Source: Pseudoxanthomonas sangjuensis
GTDB taxonomy: Bacteria; Pseudomonadota; Gammaproteobacteria; Xanthomonadales; Xanthomonadaceae
Assembly (NCBI RefSeq): GCF_010211755.1
Contig: NZ_PDWR01000010.1
Coordinates: forward strand, 47,083-111,082
Direction: 5' to 3'
DNA length: 64,000 nt
Each line of letters opens with the position of its first letter. Position 1 is the first letter of the stretch. The notes under the pieces were generated by a model. It did no database searches. It was not told the origin of the DNA and saw only the letters and a list, made by a program, of their open reading frames with translations. Shown piece after piece: positions 22,990-32,861 of this stretch. The position numbers were made by a program, and so were the translations under genes.

Positions 22990-24915
22990 ATGCGACTGAT
23001 CGTGTTGTTCCTGCTGGCCGCATTCGCGGCTCCGGTCGCGTTTGCGGACGAGGTCGCGGACGCGCAGCAGCCCGCCGCCCAGGAAGCCGCCAACAACTCC
23101 AGCTTCGTCCGCTACCGCGCCGACTACGAGGTACGCGCCGACGCCACCAGCGTCGAGATCGACGAGTACGAAATCCTGATCAAGACCAAGGCCGGCGTCG
23201 ACGACTGGAGCCAGGTGCGGCTGAGCTACAGCGAGAAGATGGAGGCGCTGGAAGTCCTTTCCGCGTACACGCTGACGCCGGACGGCCGGCGCCACGACGT
23301 GCCGGCCGACAAGATCTACAACCAGGAAAGCTATTCCAGCGCCTCGGCCGCGATGTACGCCGACCGCAAGGTCAAGGTCATCGTGTTCCCGAACCTGTCG
23401 CCGGGCACGCGGCTGGTCTATTCGTTCCGCAAGACCCAGAACATCCCGTACTTCCCCGGTTATTTCAGCCTGTGGGAGACCTTCAGCCGCCTGACCGAAT
23501 ACGCCGATGCCCGCGTCACCCTGACCGCGCCGGCGGACCTGCCCATGCACGTCTTCGTGCGCGACGTGCAGGGTGGCGACCGGCCGGCGGTGAAGGACGG
23601 GATCGCGCGCTGGACATGGACCTTCAGCAACCCGACGCCGATGAAGGTGCAGCACTGGAGCGCCGCGGCGTGGGAGTTCAGCCCGACGATCATGGCCAGC
23701 ACCTACGCGGATTATTCGGCGATGGGCCGTGCCTACCAGCTGAAGGCCGGCGAGGCGGCGAAGGTCACGGCGGCGGTGCAGGCGCGCGCCGACGAGATCA
23801 CCCGCGGCATCGCCGACCGCCGCGCGCAGGCGGCGGCGATCTACGAATGGGTGGCGAAGAACATCCGCTACGTCGCCGTGTACCTGGGCAACGGCGGGCT
23901 GGAACCGAATTCGGCCGGCAGCATCCTCGCCAACCGCTACGGCGACTGCAAGGACCACACCGTGGTCCTCGAGGCGCTGCTCGCGGCCAAGGGCATCGCC
24001 AGCACGCCGGTGCTGATCGGCGCCGGCGGCGGACCGACCCTGCCGGCGGTCGCGGTGCTGGGGCGCTTCAACCACGCGATCACCTACGTGCCGGAATTCG
24101 ACCTGTACCTGGATTCGACCAGCCCCTACGCGCGCTTCGGGCAATTGCCCGGCAACGACCTCGGCGCGCCGGTGGTGCACACCGCGGACGGGAAGATCGC
24201 GCGCACGCCGCCGAACAATCCGTCGGTGAACGCGCTTCGCGCCACCGTGTCGTTCGCTTTCTCCGGCAACGGCGACGTGACCGGCCGGACCACGCTGGAC
24301 AACGGCGCCAGTTCGGAAATCGGCCTGCGCGCCAATTTCGCCCAACTGACCGCGCAGAACCGCAGCCGCATCGAGGAATCGATCATCGCCAGTTCCGGCT
24401 TCAACGGCAGCGGCAGGCTCGATGTCCTGGGCGACCCGCACGACCTGGGCCGGCCGTTCGGCTACGCCTATGCATTCACCGCCCGCGACTACGTCGATTT
24501 CGGCTCGGTCGGCGGCATGGTCCTGCCGGACATGCCCGGCGCCGATTCGATGCGCGACATCTATGCCTCCGCATCCAGCGAAACCAACCTGACGCCGTTC
24601 TATTGCACCGAAAGCCTGCGTGAGGAGACGTACGAGCTCGCGTTCCCGGCGGACGTGCCGATCATCGCCATCCCGAAGAGCGAGCGTTACCGCAACGCCG
24701 CCGGCGAGTACGACGTGGAATGGAAGCGGGAAGGGCAGGTGGTGACGGCAACCCACCGCCTGCACCTCAATGCGATCCACGGCGACGACAAGCTGTGCCA
24801 ACCGGGCGATTACGCCGCCTTCCGCGAGTTGTTCCAGCAGGTGCGCCGCGGCTTCCGCGGGCAGATCGTCTATGGCGACCTGAAGACGGTCCAGGTCGCT
24901 GGCGACGCGAAATAG
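22990..24915 (+). CDS. Exported DUF3857 / transglutaminase-like protein
   Basis: 641 residues with a signal peptide (MRLIVLFLLAAFAAPVAFA). The N-terminal DUF3857 domain (about 40-240) contains the YSEKMEALEVLSAYTLTPDG region, followed by a transglutaminase-like domain: YEWVAKNIRYVAVYLG, catalytic Cys in NRYGDCKDHT, His in FNHAITYV and Asp in LYLDSTSPYARFG. Such periplasmic proteins are widespread in xanthomonads and their substrate is unknown. The ATG at 22990 gives the signal peptide; the frame opens 24 bases earlier without one. A terminator follows at 24966. Confidence 0.85.
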   Translation: MRLIVLFLLAAFAAPVAFADEVADAQQPAAQEAANNSSFVRYRADYEVRADATSVEIDEYEILIKTKAGVDDWSQVRLSYSEKMEALEVLSAYTLTPDGRRHDVPADKIYNQESYSSASAAMYADRKVKVIVFPNLSPGTRLVYSFRKTQNIPYFPGYFSLWETFSRLTEYADARVTLTAPADLPMHVFVRDVQGGDRPAVKDGIARWTWTFSNPTPMKVQHWSAAAWEFSPTIMASTYADYSAMGRAYQLKAGEAAKVTAAVQARADEITRGIADRRAQAAAIYEWVAKNIRYVAVYLGNGGLEPNSAGSILANRYGDCKDHTVVLEALLAAKGIASTPVLIGAGGGPTLPAVAVLGRFNHAITYVPEFDLYLDSTSPYARFGQLPGNDLGAPVVHTADGKIARTPPNNPSVNALRATVSFAFSGNGDVTGRTTLDNGASSEIGLRANFAQLTAQNRSRIEESIIASSGFNGSGRLDVLGDPHDLGRPFGYAYAFTARDYVDFGSVGGMVLPDMPGADSMRDIYASASSETNLTPFYCTESLREETYELAFPADVPIIAIPKSERYRNAAGEYDVEWKREGQVVTATHRLHLNAIHGDDKLCQPGDYAAFRELFQQVRRGFRGQIVYGDLKTVQVAGDAK

Positions 24916-24965
24916 CTTTTGCAGGCCTGCGCGCACGACTCCAGCCTGCGGAAACCTCGGGCACA

Positions 24966-24996
24966 AGAAAGGGCAGCCGAAGCTGCCCTTTCTCGT
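24966..24996. terminator. Bidirectional terminator
   Basis: AGAAAGGGCAGC (24966-24977), loop CGAA, GCTGCCCTTTCT (24982-24993). It separates the transglutaminase gene from convergent fadA and has A/T tracts on both sides. Confidence 0.85.
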
Positions 24997-25012
24997 TTCC
25001 CGAATCCAGCGA

Positions 25013-26221
25013 TCAAAGCGCCTCGAAAATCCCCGCTGCACCCATGCCGGTGCCGATGCACATCGTCACCATGCCGTACTTCTTCTGATGGCGACGCAGG
25101 CCGTGGACTATCGTCGCGGTGCGGATCGCGCCGGTGGCGCCCAGCGGGTGGCCAAGCGCGATGGCGCCGCCCAGCGGGTTGACCTTGGACGGGTCGAGCT
25201 CGCAATCCCGGATCACCGCCAGCGACTGCGCGGCGAAGGCTTCGTTCAACTCGATCCAGTCGAGCTGGTCCTTCGTCAAGCCGGCCTGCTTCAGCGCCTT
25301 CGGGATCGCCGCGATCGGGCCGATGCCCATCACTTCCGGGCGCACGCCGGCGACCGAGAAACTGACGAAGCGGGCCAGCGGCGTCAGGCCGTAGTCCTTG
25401 ACCGCCTGTTCCGAAGCCAACAGCACCGCACCGGCGCCGTCGCTCATCTGCGACGAGTTGCCGGCCGTGACGCTGCCACCGAACTGCTGGTTGCGGAAAA
25501 CGGTGCGCAGCTTGGCCAGGCCTTCCAGCGTGGTGTCCGGGCGCGGGCCTTCGTCGGTGTCGACCAGCTTCTTCTTCAGCTGGATCGTGTTGCCGGCCAG
25601 GTCGGGCAGGTGCGACAGCACCTCGTACGGGCTGATTTCCTGCTTGAACTCGCCGGCCTGGATCGCGGCGATCGCCTTCTGGTGCGAGGCGAGGGCGAAG
25701 GCGTCCTGGTCCTCGCGGCTGACCTTCCATTCCTCGGCCACCTTCTCGGCGGTGATGCCCATGCCGTAGGCGATGGCGACGTTCTCGTTCTTCGCGAACA
25801 CCTGCGGCGACAGCGCCACCTTGTTGCCCATCATCGGCACCATCGACATCGACTCGGTGCCGCCGGCCAGCATCAGGTCGGCGTTGCCCAGGCGGATTTC
25901 GTTGGCCGCCAGCGCCACGGCCTGCACGCCCGACGAACAGAAACGGTTGATGGTCTGCGCGGCGATGGTGTTCGGCAACCCGGCCAGCAGCAGGCCGATG
26001 CGCGCCACGTTCATGCCTTGCTCGCCCTCGGGCATCGCGCAGCCGATCACGGCGTCGTCGATGCGCGAGACGTCGATGCCCGGCGCCTGCGCGACGACCG
26101 ACTTCAGCACGTGCGCCAGCAGTTCGTCGGGGCGGGTATTGCGGAACACGCCCTTCGGGGCCTTGCCCACCGGGGTGCGCGTGGCGGCGACGATGTAGGC
26201 GTCCTGGATTTGCTTGCTCAT
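25013..26221 (-). CDS. fadA: Acetyl-CoA C-acyltransferase (3-ketoacyl-CoA thiolase)
   Basis: The last step of beta-oxidation: CoA-dependent cleavage of 3-ketoacyl-CoA. 402 residues with nucleophile C95 (NRFCSSGVQAV), H358 (ALGHPLGATG) and C388 (MCIGTGMG), all as expected for thiolase. It is the last gene of the psrA-like/fadB-like/fadA operon, 23 bases after the stop of the fadB-like gene, and ends in front of a bidirectional terminator. A biosynthetic acetoacetyl-CoA thiolase is the alternative, but the operon context favours FadA. Confidence 0.93.
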   Translation of the reverse strand: MSKQIQDAYIVAATRTPVGKAPKGVFRNTRPDELLAHVLKSVVAQAPGIDVSRIDDAVIGCAMPEGEQGMNVARIGLLLAGLPNTIAAQTINRFCSSGVQAVALAANEIRLGNADLMLAGGTESMSMVPMMGNKVALSPQVFAKNENVAIAYGMGITAEKVAEEWKVSREDQDAFALASHQKAIAAIQAGEFKQEISPYEVLSHLPDLAGNTIQLKKKLVDTDEGPRPDTTLEGLAKLRTVFRNQQFGGSVTAGNSSQMSDGAGAVLLASEQAVKDYGLTPLARFVSFSVAGVRPEVMGIGPIAAIPKALKQAGLTKDQLDWIELNEAFAAQSLAVIRDCELDPSKVNPLGGAIALGHPLGATGAIRTATIVHGLRRHQKKYGMVTMCIGTGMGAAGIFEAL

Positions 26222-26244
26222 TTCAGTATGTCCTTGTCGTCGAA

Positions 26245-28617
26245 TCAGTTGCGGAGCGGCTTGCCGGTCTTGAGCATGTGCTCGATGCGCGCCTGCGTCT
26301 TCGGCTGCTGCGCCAGTTCGACGAAGTGCTTGCGCTCCAGCTTCAGCAGCCACTCCTCGTCGACGATCGAGCCGCGGTCCACTTCGCCGCCGCAGACCAC
26401 GGTGGCGATGCGGCTGGCGATCTCGTAGTCGTATTCGCTGATGAAACGGCCTTCCAGCATGTTGACCAGCAGCATCTTGAAGGTGGCGATGCCGACGTCG
26501 CCGGCGACCCGCACGCGTCGCGCCGGCAGCGGCGGGCGGTAGCCGGTCTCGGCCAGCGCCAGCGCTTCCTTCTTCGCGATGTACAGCAGTTCGTAGGCGT
26601 TGAACGCGACCTTGTCGCCGGCGCGCATCAGGCCCAGCTCCTTCGCTTCCAGCGCCGAGGTCGAGACCTTGGCCATCGCCACGGTTTCGAAGGTCTTCTT
26701 CAGCTCGGCGAACACGTCGCCGCCCGGGCCGGCCGCCGCGGAAGCGCGCACCGCCAGTTCCTTCAGGCCGCCGCCCGCGGGCAACAGGCCGACGCCGGCC
26801 TCGACCAGGCCGATGTAGCTTTCCAGCGACGCGACCGTGCGCGCCGAGTGCATCTGGAACTCGCAGCCGCCGCCGAGGGCGAGGCCGCGCACCGCCGCGA
26901 CCACCGGCACCAACGCGTACTTGATGCGCTGGCTGGTGCGCTGGAAGTTGGCGACCATCGCCTCGAACTCGGCGATCCTGCCGGCTTGCAGCGCGCCGAG
27001 CGCACCGGCCAGGTCGGCGCCGGCGGAGAACGGCTCCTTGTCCTGCCAGAGCACCAGGCCCTTGAACTTGCCTTCGGCGATGCCGACCGCTTCCTGCAGG
27101 CCGTCGAGCACCGCGTCGGAAACGGTGTTCATCTTGGTCTTGAACGAGACCACGCCGATGTCGTCGCCGTCGGTCCACAGGCGCACGCCGTCGTTCTCGA
27201 ACACGGTTTCGCCCTTGCTGAAGGCCTCGCCCAGCAGCGGATTGGGGAAACGCTGGCGCTGGTAGACGGGCAGGGCGGAGCGCGGCAGCTTGGCGTTCTT
27301 CGCCGGGCTGTAGCTGCCTTCCGCGGTGTGCACGCCTTCGCGGCCGTCGAACACCCAGTTCGGCAGCGCGGCACTGCTCATCGCCTTGCCGGCGACGATG
27401 TCGTCGGCGATCCACTGCGCCACCTGCTTCCAGCCGGCGGCCTGCCAGGTCTCGAACGGGCCCAGGCTCCAGCCGTAGCCCCAGCGGATCGCCAGGTCGA
27501 CGTCGCGCGCGGTGTCGGCGATGTCGGCCAGGTGGTAGGCCGAATAATGGAACAGGTCGCGGAACACCGCCCACAGGAACTGCGCCTGCGGATGCCGGCT
27601 TTCGCGCAGCCTGGCGAACTTCTCGGCCGGGTTCCTGAGCTTCAGGATCTCGACCACTTCCGGCGCGGCGACGCGGTCGGAGGCGCGATAGTCCTGCTTC
27701 TCCAGGTCGAGCACGACGATGTCCTTGCCGACCTTGCGGAAGATGCCGGCGCCGGTCTTCTGGCCCAGCGCGCCCTTGGCGATCAGCGCATCCAGCCACG
27801 CCGGCGACTTGAAGTACTTGTGCCACGGGTCGTCGGGCAGGGTGTCGGCCATGGTCTTGATGACGTGGGCCATGGTGTCCAGCCCGACCACGTCCGAGGT
27901 GCGGTAGGTCGCCGACTTCGGCCGGCCGATCAGCGGGCCGGTGAGCGCGTCGACCTCGTCGAAGCCGAGCTTGAACTCGGCGGTGTGGTGCGCGGTGGCG
28001 AGGATCGAGAACACGCCGATGCGGTTGCCGATGAAATTCGGCGTGTCCTTGGCGTAGACCACGCCCTTGCCGAGGGTGCTGGTCAGGAAGGTCTCGAGGC
28101 CTTCGAGCACCGCCGCGTCGGTGGTGCGGGCCGGGATCAGCTCGGCCAGGTGCATGTAGCGCGGCGGGTTGAAGAAGTGCACGCCGCAGAAGCGGTGGCG
28201 CAGTTCCTCCGGCAGCACCTCGGCCAGCTTGTTGATGCCCAGACCGGAGGTGTTGCTGGCCAGCACCGCGTGCGCCGGCACGAACGGGGCGATCTTCCTA
28301 TACAGGTCCTGCTTCCAGTCCATCCGCTCGGCGATCGCCTCGACGATCAGGTCGCAATCCTTCAGCAACTCGGCGCCCGAATCATAGTTGGCGGGAGTGA
28401 TGGCCTCGGCCAGCGCCTTGCTGGCCAGCGGGGCGGGGCTGAGCTTGCCCAGGTTGGCGATCGCCTTCAGCACGATGCCGTTGGGATCGCCTTCCTTCGC
28501 CGGCAAGTCGAACAGCACGGTGTCGACGCCCGCATTGGTCAGGTGGGCGGCGATCTGCGCGCCCATCACGCCGGCGCCGAGCACGGCTGCCCGTCGGACA
28601 AGTAGTTTCTGAGACAT
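26245..28617 (-). CDS. fadB: 3-hydroxyacyl-CoA dehydrogenase / enoyl-CoA hydratase fusion
   Basis: A 790-residue bifunctional beta-oxidation enzyme. The dehydrogenase comes first: NAD-binding VLGAGVMGAQIAAHL (about 15-29), the NTSGLGI stretch and GVHFFNPP. The crotonase-like hydratase follows (about 475-700; SFKTKMNT, PFSAGADL, GLALGGGCEF). This order is that of FadN-type proteins, opposite to E. coli FadB. The ATG (28615-28617) has AAGGG upstream; an in-frame TTG three codons earlier is less likely. It lies 34 bases downstream of the TetR gene and 23 before fadA, so the three form one unit. Confidence 0.93.
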   Translation of the reverse strand: MSQKLLVRRAAVLGAGVMGAQIAAHLTNAGVDTVLFDLPAKEGDPNGIVLKAIANLGKLSPAPLASKALAEAITPANYDSGAELLKDCDLIVEAIAERMDWKQDLYRKIAPFVPAHAVLASNTSGLGINKLAEVLPEELRHRFCGVHFFNPPRYMHLAELIPARTTDAAVLEGLETFLTSTLGKGVVYAKDTPNFIGNRIGVFSILATAHHTAEFKLGFDEVDALTGPLIGRPKSATYRTSDVVGLDTMAHVIKTMADTLPDDPWHKYFKSPAWLDALIAKGALGQKTGAGIFRKVGKDIVVLDLEKQDYRASDRVAAPEVVEILKLRNPAEKFARLRESRHPQAQFLWAVFRDLFHYSAYHLADIADTARDVDLAIRWGYGWSLGPFETWQAAGWKQVAQWIADDIVAGKAMSSAALPNWVFDGREGVHTAEGSYSPAKNAKLPRSALPVYQRQRFPNPLLGEAFSKGETVFENDGVRLWTDGDDIGVVSFKTKMNTVSDAVLDGLQEAVGIAEGKFKGLVLWQDKEPFSAGADLAGALGALQAGRIAEFEAMVANFQRTSQRIKYALVPVVAAVRGLALGGGCEFQMHSARTVASLESYIGLVEAGVGLLPAGGGLKELAVRASAAAGPGGDVFAELKKTFETVAMAKVSTSALEAKELGLMRAGDKVAFNAYELLYIAKKEALALAETGYRPPLPARRVRVAGDVGIATFKMLLVNMLEGRFISEYDYEIASRIATVVCGGEVDRGSIVDEEWLLKLERKHFVELAQQPKTQARIEHMLKTGKPLRN

Positions 28618-28651
28618 TTTCGTCAACCCTTTGTAATTAAAGGAAATAAAA

Positions 28652-29272
28652 TCAGCTATTCAGCCCGGCGGCCGCGAAATGGATCAGTTCGCGCGCGGCG
28701 CGCTCGCGGTGCGCCTTCTCGGTGACGCCATCGGGACGGCGGATCATCCCGAAATCGGCCATGGCGTAGGTCAGCGCGCCGGCGATGAAGTCCAGCCGCC
28801 AGTACAACTGCTCCTTGCTCAGCGCCGGCACGCAGGCGGCGATGGCCTTGGCGAACTCGCGCAGCACGTGGCCGTAGTGTTCGGACAGGAAACGGCGCAG
28901 GCTGTCGTTCTTCTCGGCGTAGGCGCGGGCGATCACCCGCACGAAGGCGCCGCCGCCGTGGCGGTCCTGGGCCATGGCCAGCGCCGGCTCGATGAAGGCG
29001 GCGAGGACCGGCTCCAGTTCGCCGGGGTGCTTTTCCTTCGCCTCGCGCAGGCTGCGCAGGCGCAGCTCGGTCATCTCGTCCATGCGTCGGCGGAACACCT
29101 CGTTGACCAGGTTTTCCTTGCTGCCGAAGTGGTAGTTGACCGCGGCGATGTTGACGTCGGCGCGGCTGGTGACCTGGCGCAGCGAGGTGCCGGCGAAGCC
29201 GTGCTGGGCGAACAGTTCCTCGGCCGCACCGAGGATGCGGTCCTTGGTCGAGAAGTGGCTGGCGTGGGACAT
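28652..29272 (-). CDS. TetR-family regulator of fatty-acid oxidation, PsrA-like
   Basis: The 206-residue protein has an N-terminal helix-turn-helix (RILGAAEELFAQHGFAGTSL, ...NIAAVNYHFGSKENLV) that closely resembles PsrA of Pseudomonas, a long-chain-fatty-acid-sensing repressor controlling fadBA. Its C-terminal half also has the PsrA-type pattern (FVRVIARAYAEKNDSLRRFL). It is first in the operon with the fadB- and fadA-like genes, and a perfect palindrome fitting the known PsrA box lies 27-46 bases before its start. Autorepression relieved by fatty acyl ligands is the likely regulation; this is inference from family and operator. Confidence 0.88.
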   Translation of the reverse strand: MSHASHFSTKDRILGAAEELFAQHGFAGTSLRQVTSRADVNIAAVNYHFGSKENLVNEVFRRRMDEMTELRLRSLREAKEKHPGELEPVLAAFIEPALAMAQDRHGGGAFVRVIARAYAEKNDSLRRFLSEHYGHVLREFAKAIAACVPALSKEQLYWRLDFIAGALTYAMADFGMIRRPDGVTEKAHRERAARELIHFAAAGLNS

Positions 29273-29298
29273 GTCGGTAGAGGGCCGGGCAGGGCCTG

Positions 29299-29318
29299 AA
29301 TCAAACGCTTGTTTGATT
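29299..29318. promoter_or_regulatory. Palindromic operator, PsrA-box type
   Basis: AATCAAAC-GCTT-GTTTGATT is a perfect 8+8 inverted repeat with a four-base spacer. It contains CAAAC-N4-GTTTG, the consensus reported for PsrA boxes in pseudomonads. It lies just upstream of the regulator gene, where a bound repressor would block transcription of the whole operon. Confidence 0.8.
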
Positions 29319-29376
29319 GTGGGTGCGGGCCGCGACTTTGTCATGCTGCTCTGCAGCAAAACCGTGTGGCCGGGCA

Positions 29377-29405
29377 TTCCAATGGCGGCTTTGGCCGGTT
29401 ACAAT
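29377..29405 (+). promoter_or_regulatory. Promoter upstream of the ndk leader
   Basis: TTCCAA (29377-29382), a 17-base spacer and TACAAT (29400-29405) fit a sigma-70 promoter. The start would fall near 29412, just before the attenuator-like hairpin. A direct repeat TTTCGTCTA occurs at 29405-29413 and 29419-29427. Confidence 0.6.
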
Positions 29406-29426
29406 TTCGTCTACGCAGTTTCGTCT

Positions 29427-29474
29427 AAGCCCGCGTTTTGACGCGGGTTTTTTTCATTGCTAACCTGCGGGCTT
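29427..29474 (+). promoter_or_regulatory. Attenuator-like leader of ndk
   Basis: CCCGCGT (29430-29436), TTTG, ACGCGGG (29441-29447) and seven T make an intrinsic terminator inside the presumed ndk leader. An alternative pairing exists: AAGCCCGC (29427-29434) is complementary over eight bases to GCGGGCTT (29467-29474) and would dismantle the terminator stem. This is the architecture of an attenuator; the signal is unknown. Confidence 0.5.
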
Positions 29475-29509
29475 CACCTCGAGTGGCCCGCCCAACGGAG
29501 ACCAAGTCC

Positions 29510-29935
29510 ATGGCGCTGGAGCGCACCCTGTCGATCGTCAAGCCCGATGCCGTCGCCAAGAACGTCATCGGCGAAATCTATGCCCGTTTCGAAAAGGCCG
29601 GTCTGAAGATCGTCGCCGCGAAGATGAAGCACCTGTCGCGCCGCGAAGCCGAAGGCTTCTACGCCGTGCACAAGGAGCGTCCGTTCTTCAACGCGCTGGT
29701 CGAATTCATGACCAGCGGCCCGGTCGCGATCCAGGTGCTGGAAGGCGAGAACGCCGTGCTCAAGCATCGCGAGATCCTCGGCGCCACCAACCCGAAGGAG
29801 GCCGCGCCGGGCACGATCCGCGCCGACTTCGCCGACAGCATCGACGCCAACGCCGCGCACGGTTCGGACTCGGTCGAGAACGCGAACATCGAGATCGCGT
29901 ACTTCTTCGCCGCGACCGAAGTGTTTTCGCGCTGA
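29510..29935 (+). CDS. ndk: Nucleoside diphosphate kinase
   Basis: Ndk transfers the gamma-phosphate between nucleoside di- and triphosphates through a phosphohistidine. 141 residues; [12 protein letters not shown] at the N terminus and the active-site histidine in [13 protein letters not shown] are diagnostic. Its leader holds a terminator hairpin and a competing pairing. rlmN follows after 11 bases, in the conserved order ndk-rlmN-pilF-rodZ. Confidence 0.97.
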   Translation: MALERTLSIVKPDAVAKNVIGEIYARFEKAGLKIVAAKMKHLSRREAEGFYAVHKERPFFNALVEFMTSGPVAIQVLEGENAVLKHREILGATNPKEAAPGTIRADFADSIDANAAHGSDSVENANIEIAYFFAATEVFSR

Positions 29936-29946
29936 GTGATGCAGTC

Positions 29947-31153
<1,207 letters not shown>

Positions 31154-31167
<14 letters not shown>

Positions 31168-31981
31168 GGCGCTCGTGCCGCTCCTCGTCCTTGCGCTGTC
31201 CGCGACGGCCTGCTCGCGCCTGACCTTCATCCGCCCCGCCTCCAAGATCGAACGCTACGAGCCGGCGGCGCCCGCGTACAGCGTCCACGACAGCGAACAG
31301 ACCAAGCGCCGGCTGGCCGCGCAGGAACGCCTGCAACTGGCCTCGCAACGCCTGCAGGCCGGCGACATCGCCACCGCCGAGCGCCAGGCGCGACTGGCGC
31401 TGAAGCGGAACCCGGACTCGGCCGGGGCGCACACCCTGCTGGCCATCATCGAGCAGAGCCGCGGCCAGCAGGAAGCCGCCGGCGCCCACTACCGGCAGGC
31501 GGCCGAACTGGCCCCGGCCGATGGTGGCGTGCTGAACAATTACGGCGCGTGGCTGTGCGGCAACGGCTACCCGGCCGAAGCGCTGGTCTGGTTCGACCGC
31601 GCCCTGGCCGCGCCGAATTACGCCACCCCGGCAGCGGCGCTGGCCAACGCCGGCGGCTGCGCACTGAAAAGCGGGCAGTACGAGCGCGGTGAACGCGACC
31701 TGCGCAAGGCGCTGGAGCTCGACCCGGTCAATGCCTATGCGCTGGCCTCGATGGCGGAAGGCGAATTCAGGCAGGGTCGCTATTTGGAAGCGAGGGCGTT
31801 CACAGAACGGAGACTTGCCGCTGCACCGGCGAACGCCGACGTGCTACAACTCGCGCGTAATATAGAGAATGCGCTCGGCGACAGGGTTGCCGCCAGTCGA
31901 TACGAACAGCGGTTGCGGACGGAGTTCCCGGATGCCGCGAACACCACGACCAACGCCCCGGGGAGGGCATCCGAGCCATGA
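31154..31981 (+). CDS. pilF: PilF/PilW type IV pilus biogenesis lipoprotein
   Basis: An outer-membrane lipoprotein pilotin that helps assemble the PilQ secretin. 275 residues; the signal peptide ends in the lipobox LSATAC with C20 as lipidated residue, followed by tandem TPR helices ([39 protein letters not shown]). It overlaps rlmN and shares ATGA with rodZ. In gammaproteobacteria pilF lies between rlmN and rodZ, as here. Confidence 0.92.
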
Positions 31982-32781
31982 CTGCTGATTTGCCGAACGA
32001 GTTTCGCCAGGGCAGTGCGCCGGAAGGCGCCGGCCTGGGCGTCGGCGCGCTGTTGCGCGAAGCCCGCGAACGCAGCGGCCTGAGCCTGCAGGAAGTCAGC
32101 CAGAGCCTGAAGATGCAGGTCCGCGTGCTGGAATCGCTGGAGCACGAGCGCTGGGAGCAGCTCAGCGCGCCGGTCTTCATCCGTGGCCAGCTGCGCAGCT
32201 ACGCCAAGTTGCTGAAGGTCGACATCGAACCCTTCTTGCAGCAGTTCCAGGCCCAGGCGCCGCGCCCGGCCGAACTGGTCAGCCACAGCCACACCCCGCC
32301 GTACCAGCGCCTGCTCGAGAACGTCGGCCGCCGCTCGCTGTACGTGGTGCTCACCCTGTGTTTCTTCGCCATCCCGGTGTGGCTGGCGACGCGGCCGCAC
32401 GTCGAGAGCCGGCCGCAGGCGACCGCGCCGCTGGATGTGGTCCCCGCCGGCCCGGCGGCCGTCGCGCCGTCCGACCCGATCGCCGCTTCGCTGGCGCCGC
32501 TGCCGCGTCCCGCCGCGCCCGCGCTGAGCCTGCGCTTCAACGGCGAAAGCTGGGTGCAGATCGTCGCCGCCGACGGCAGCACGATCGAGCAGGGCCTGGT
32601 CAAGGCCGGCGAACAGCGCAGCTTCGCCACCGGTCAAGTGGCCCGCATGGTGATCGGCAACGTCACCGAGGTCGAGGTTCAGCAATCCGGTAGTACGGTG
32701 GACATGACGCCGTACCAGCGAGCGAACGTCGCCCGCTTTACGGTATCCTCTGACGGTTCCCTGTCCCCGGTCGCCGACTGA
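31978..32781 (+). CDS. rodZ: RodZ-like cytoskeletal/morphogenesis protein
   Basis: 267 residues: a cytosolic helix-turn-helix domain (about 20-90; ALLREARERSGLSLQEVSQ, FIRGQLRSYAKLL), one transmembrane helix (about 119-138; LYVVLTLCFFAIPVWLA), a Pro/Ala-rich linker and the periplasmic DUF4115 domain (ALSLRFNGESWVQIVAADG, GNVTEVEVQQSG). RodZ links MreB to the wall-elongation machinery. Translation is coupled to pilF by ATGA. An 80-base gap leads to yfgM; in E. coli ispG and hisS lie at this point and are absent here. Confidence 0.92.
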   Translation: MTADLPNEFRQGSAPEGAGLGVGALLREARERSGLSLQEVSQSLKMQVRVLESLEHERWEQLSAPVFIRGQLRSYAKLLKVDIEPFLQQFQAQAPRPAELVSHSHTPPYQRLLENVGRRSLYVVLTLCFFAIPVWLATRPHVESRPQATAPLDVVPAGPAAVAPSDPIAASLAPLPRPAAPALSLRFNGESWVQIVAADGSTIEQGLVKAGEQRSFATGQVARMVIGNVTEVEVQQSGSTVDMTPYQRANVARFTVSSDGSLSPVAD

Positions 32782-32861
32782 CCCGAGTCGTCCGGCCTGC
32801 GCCAGGGGCCGACGAACTCAACCGGAACCAAGACCCCGTCGGAACGGGGCACAGAGAACGC

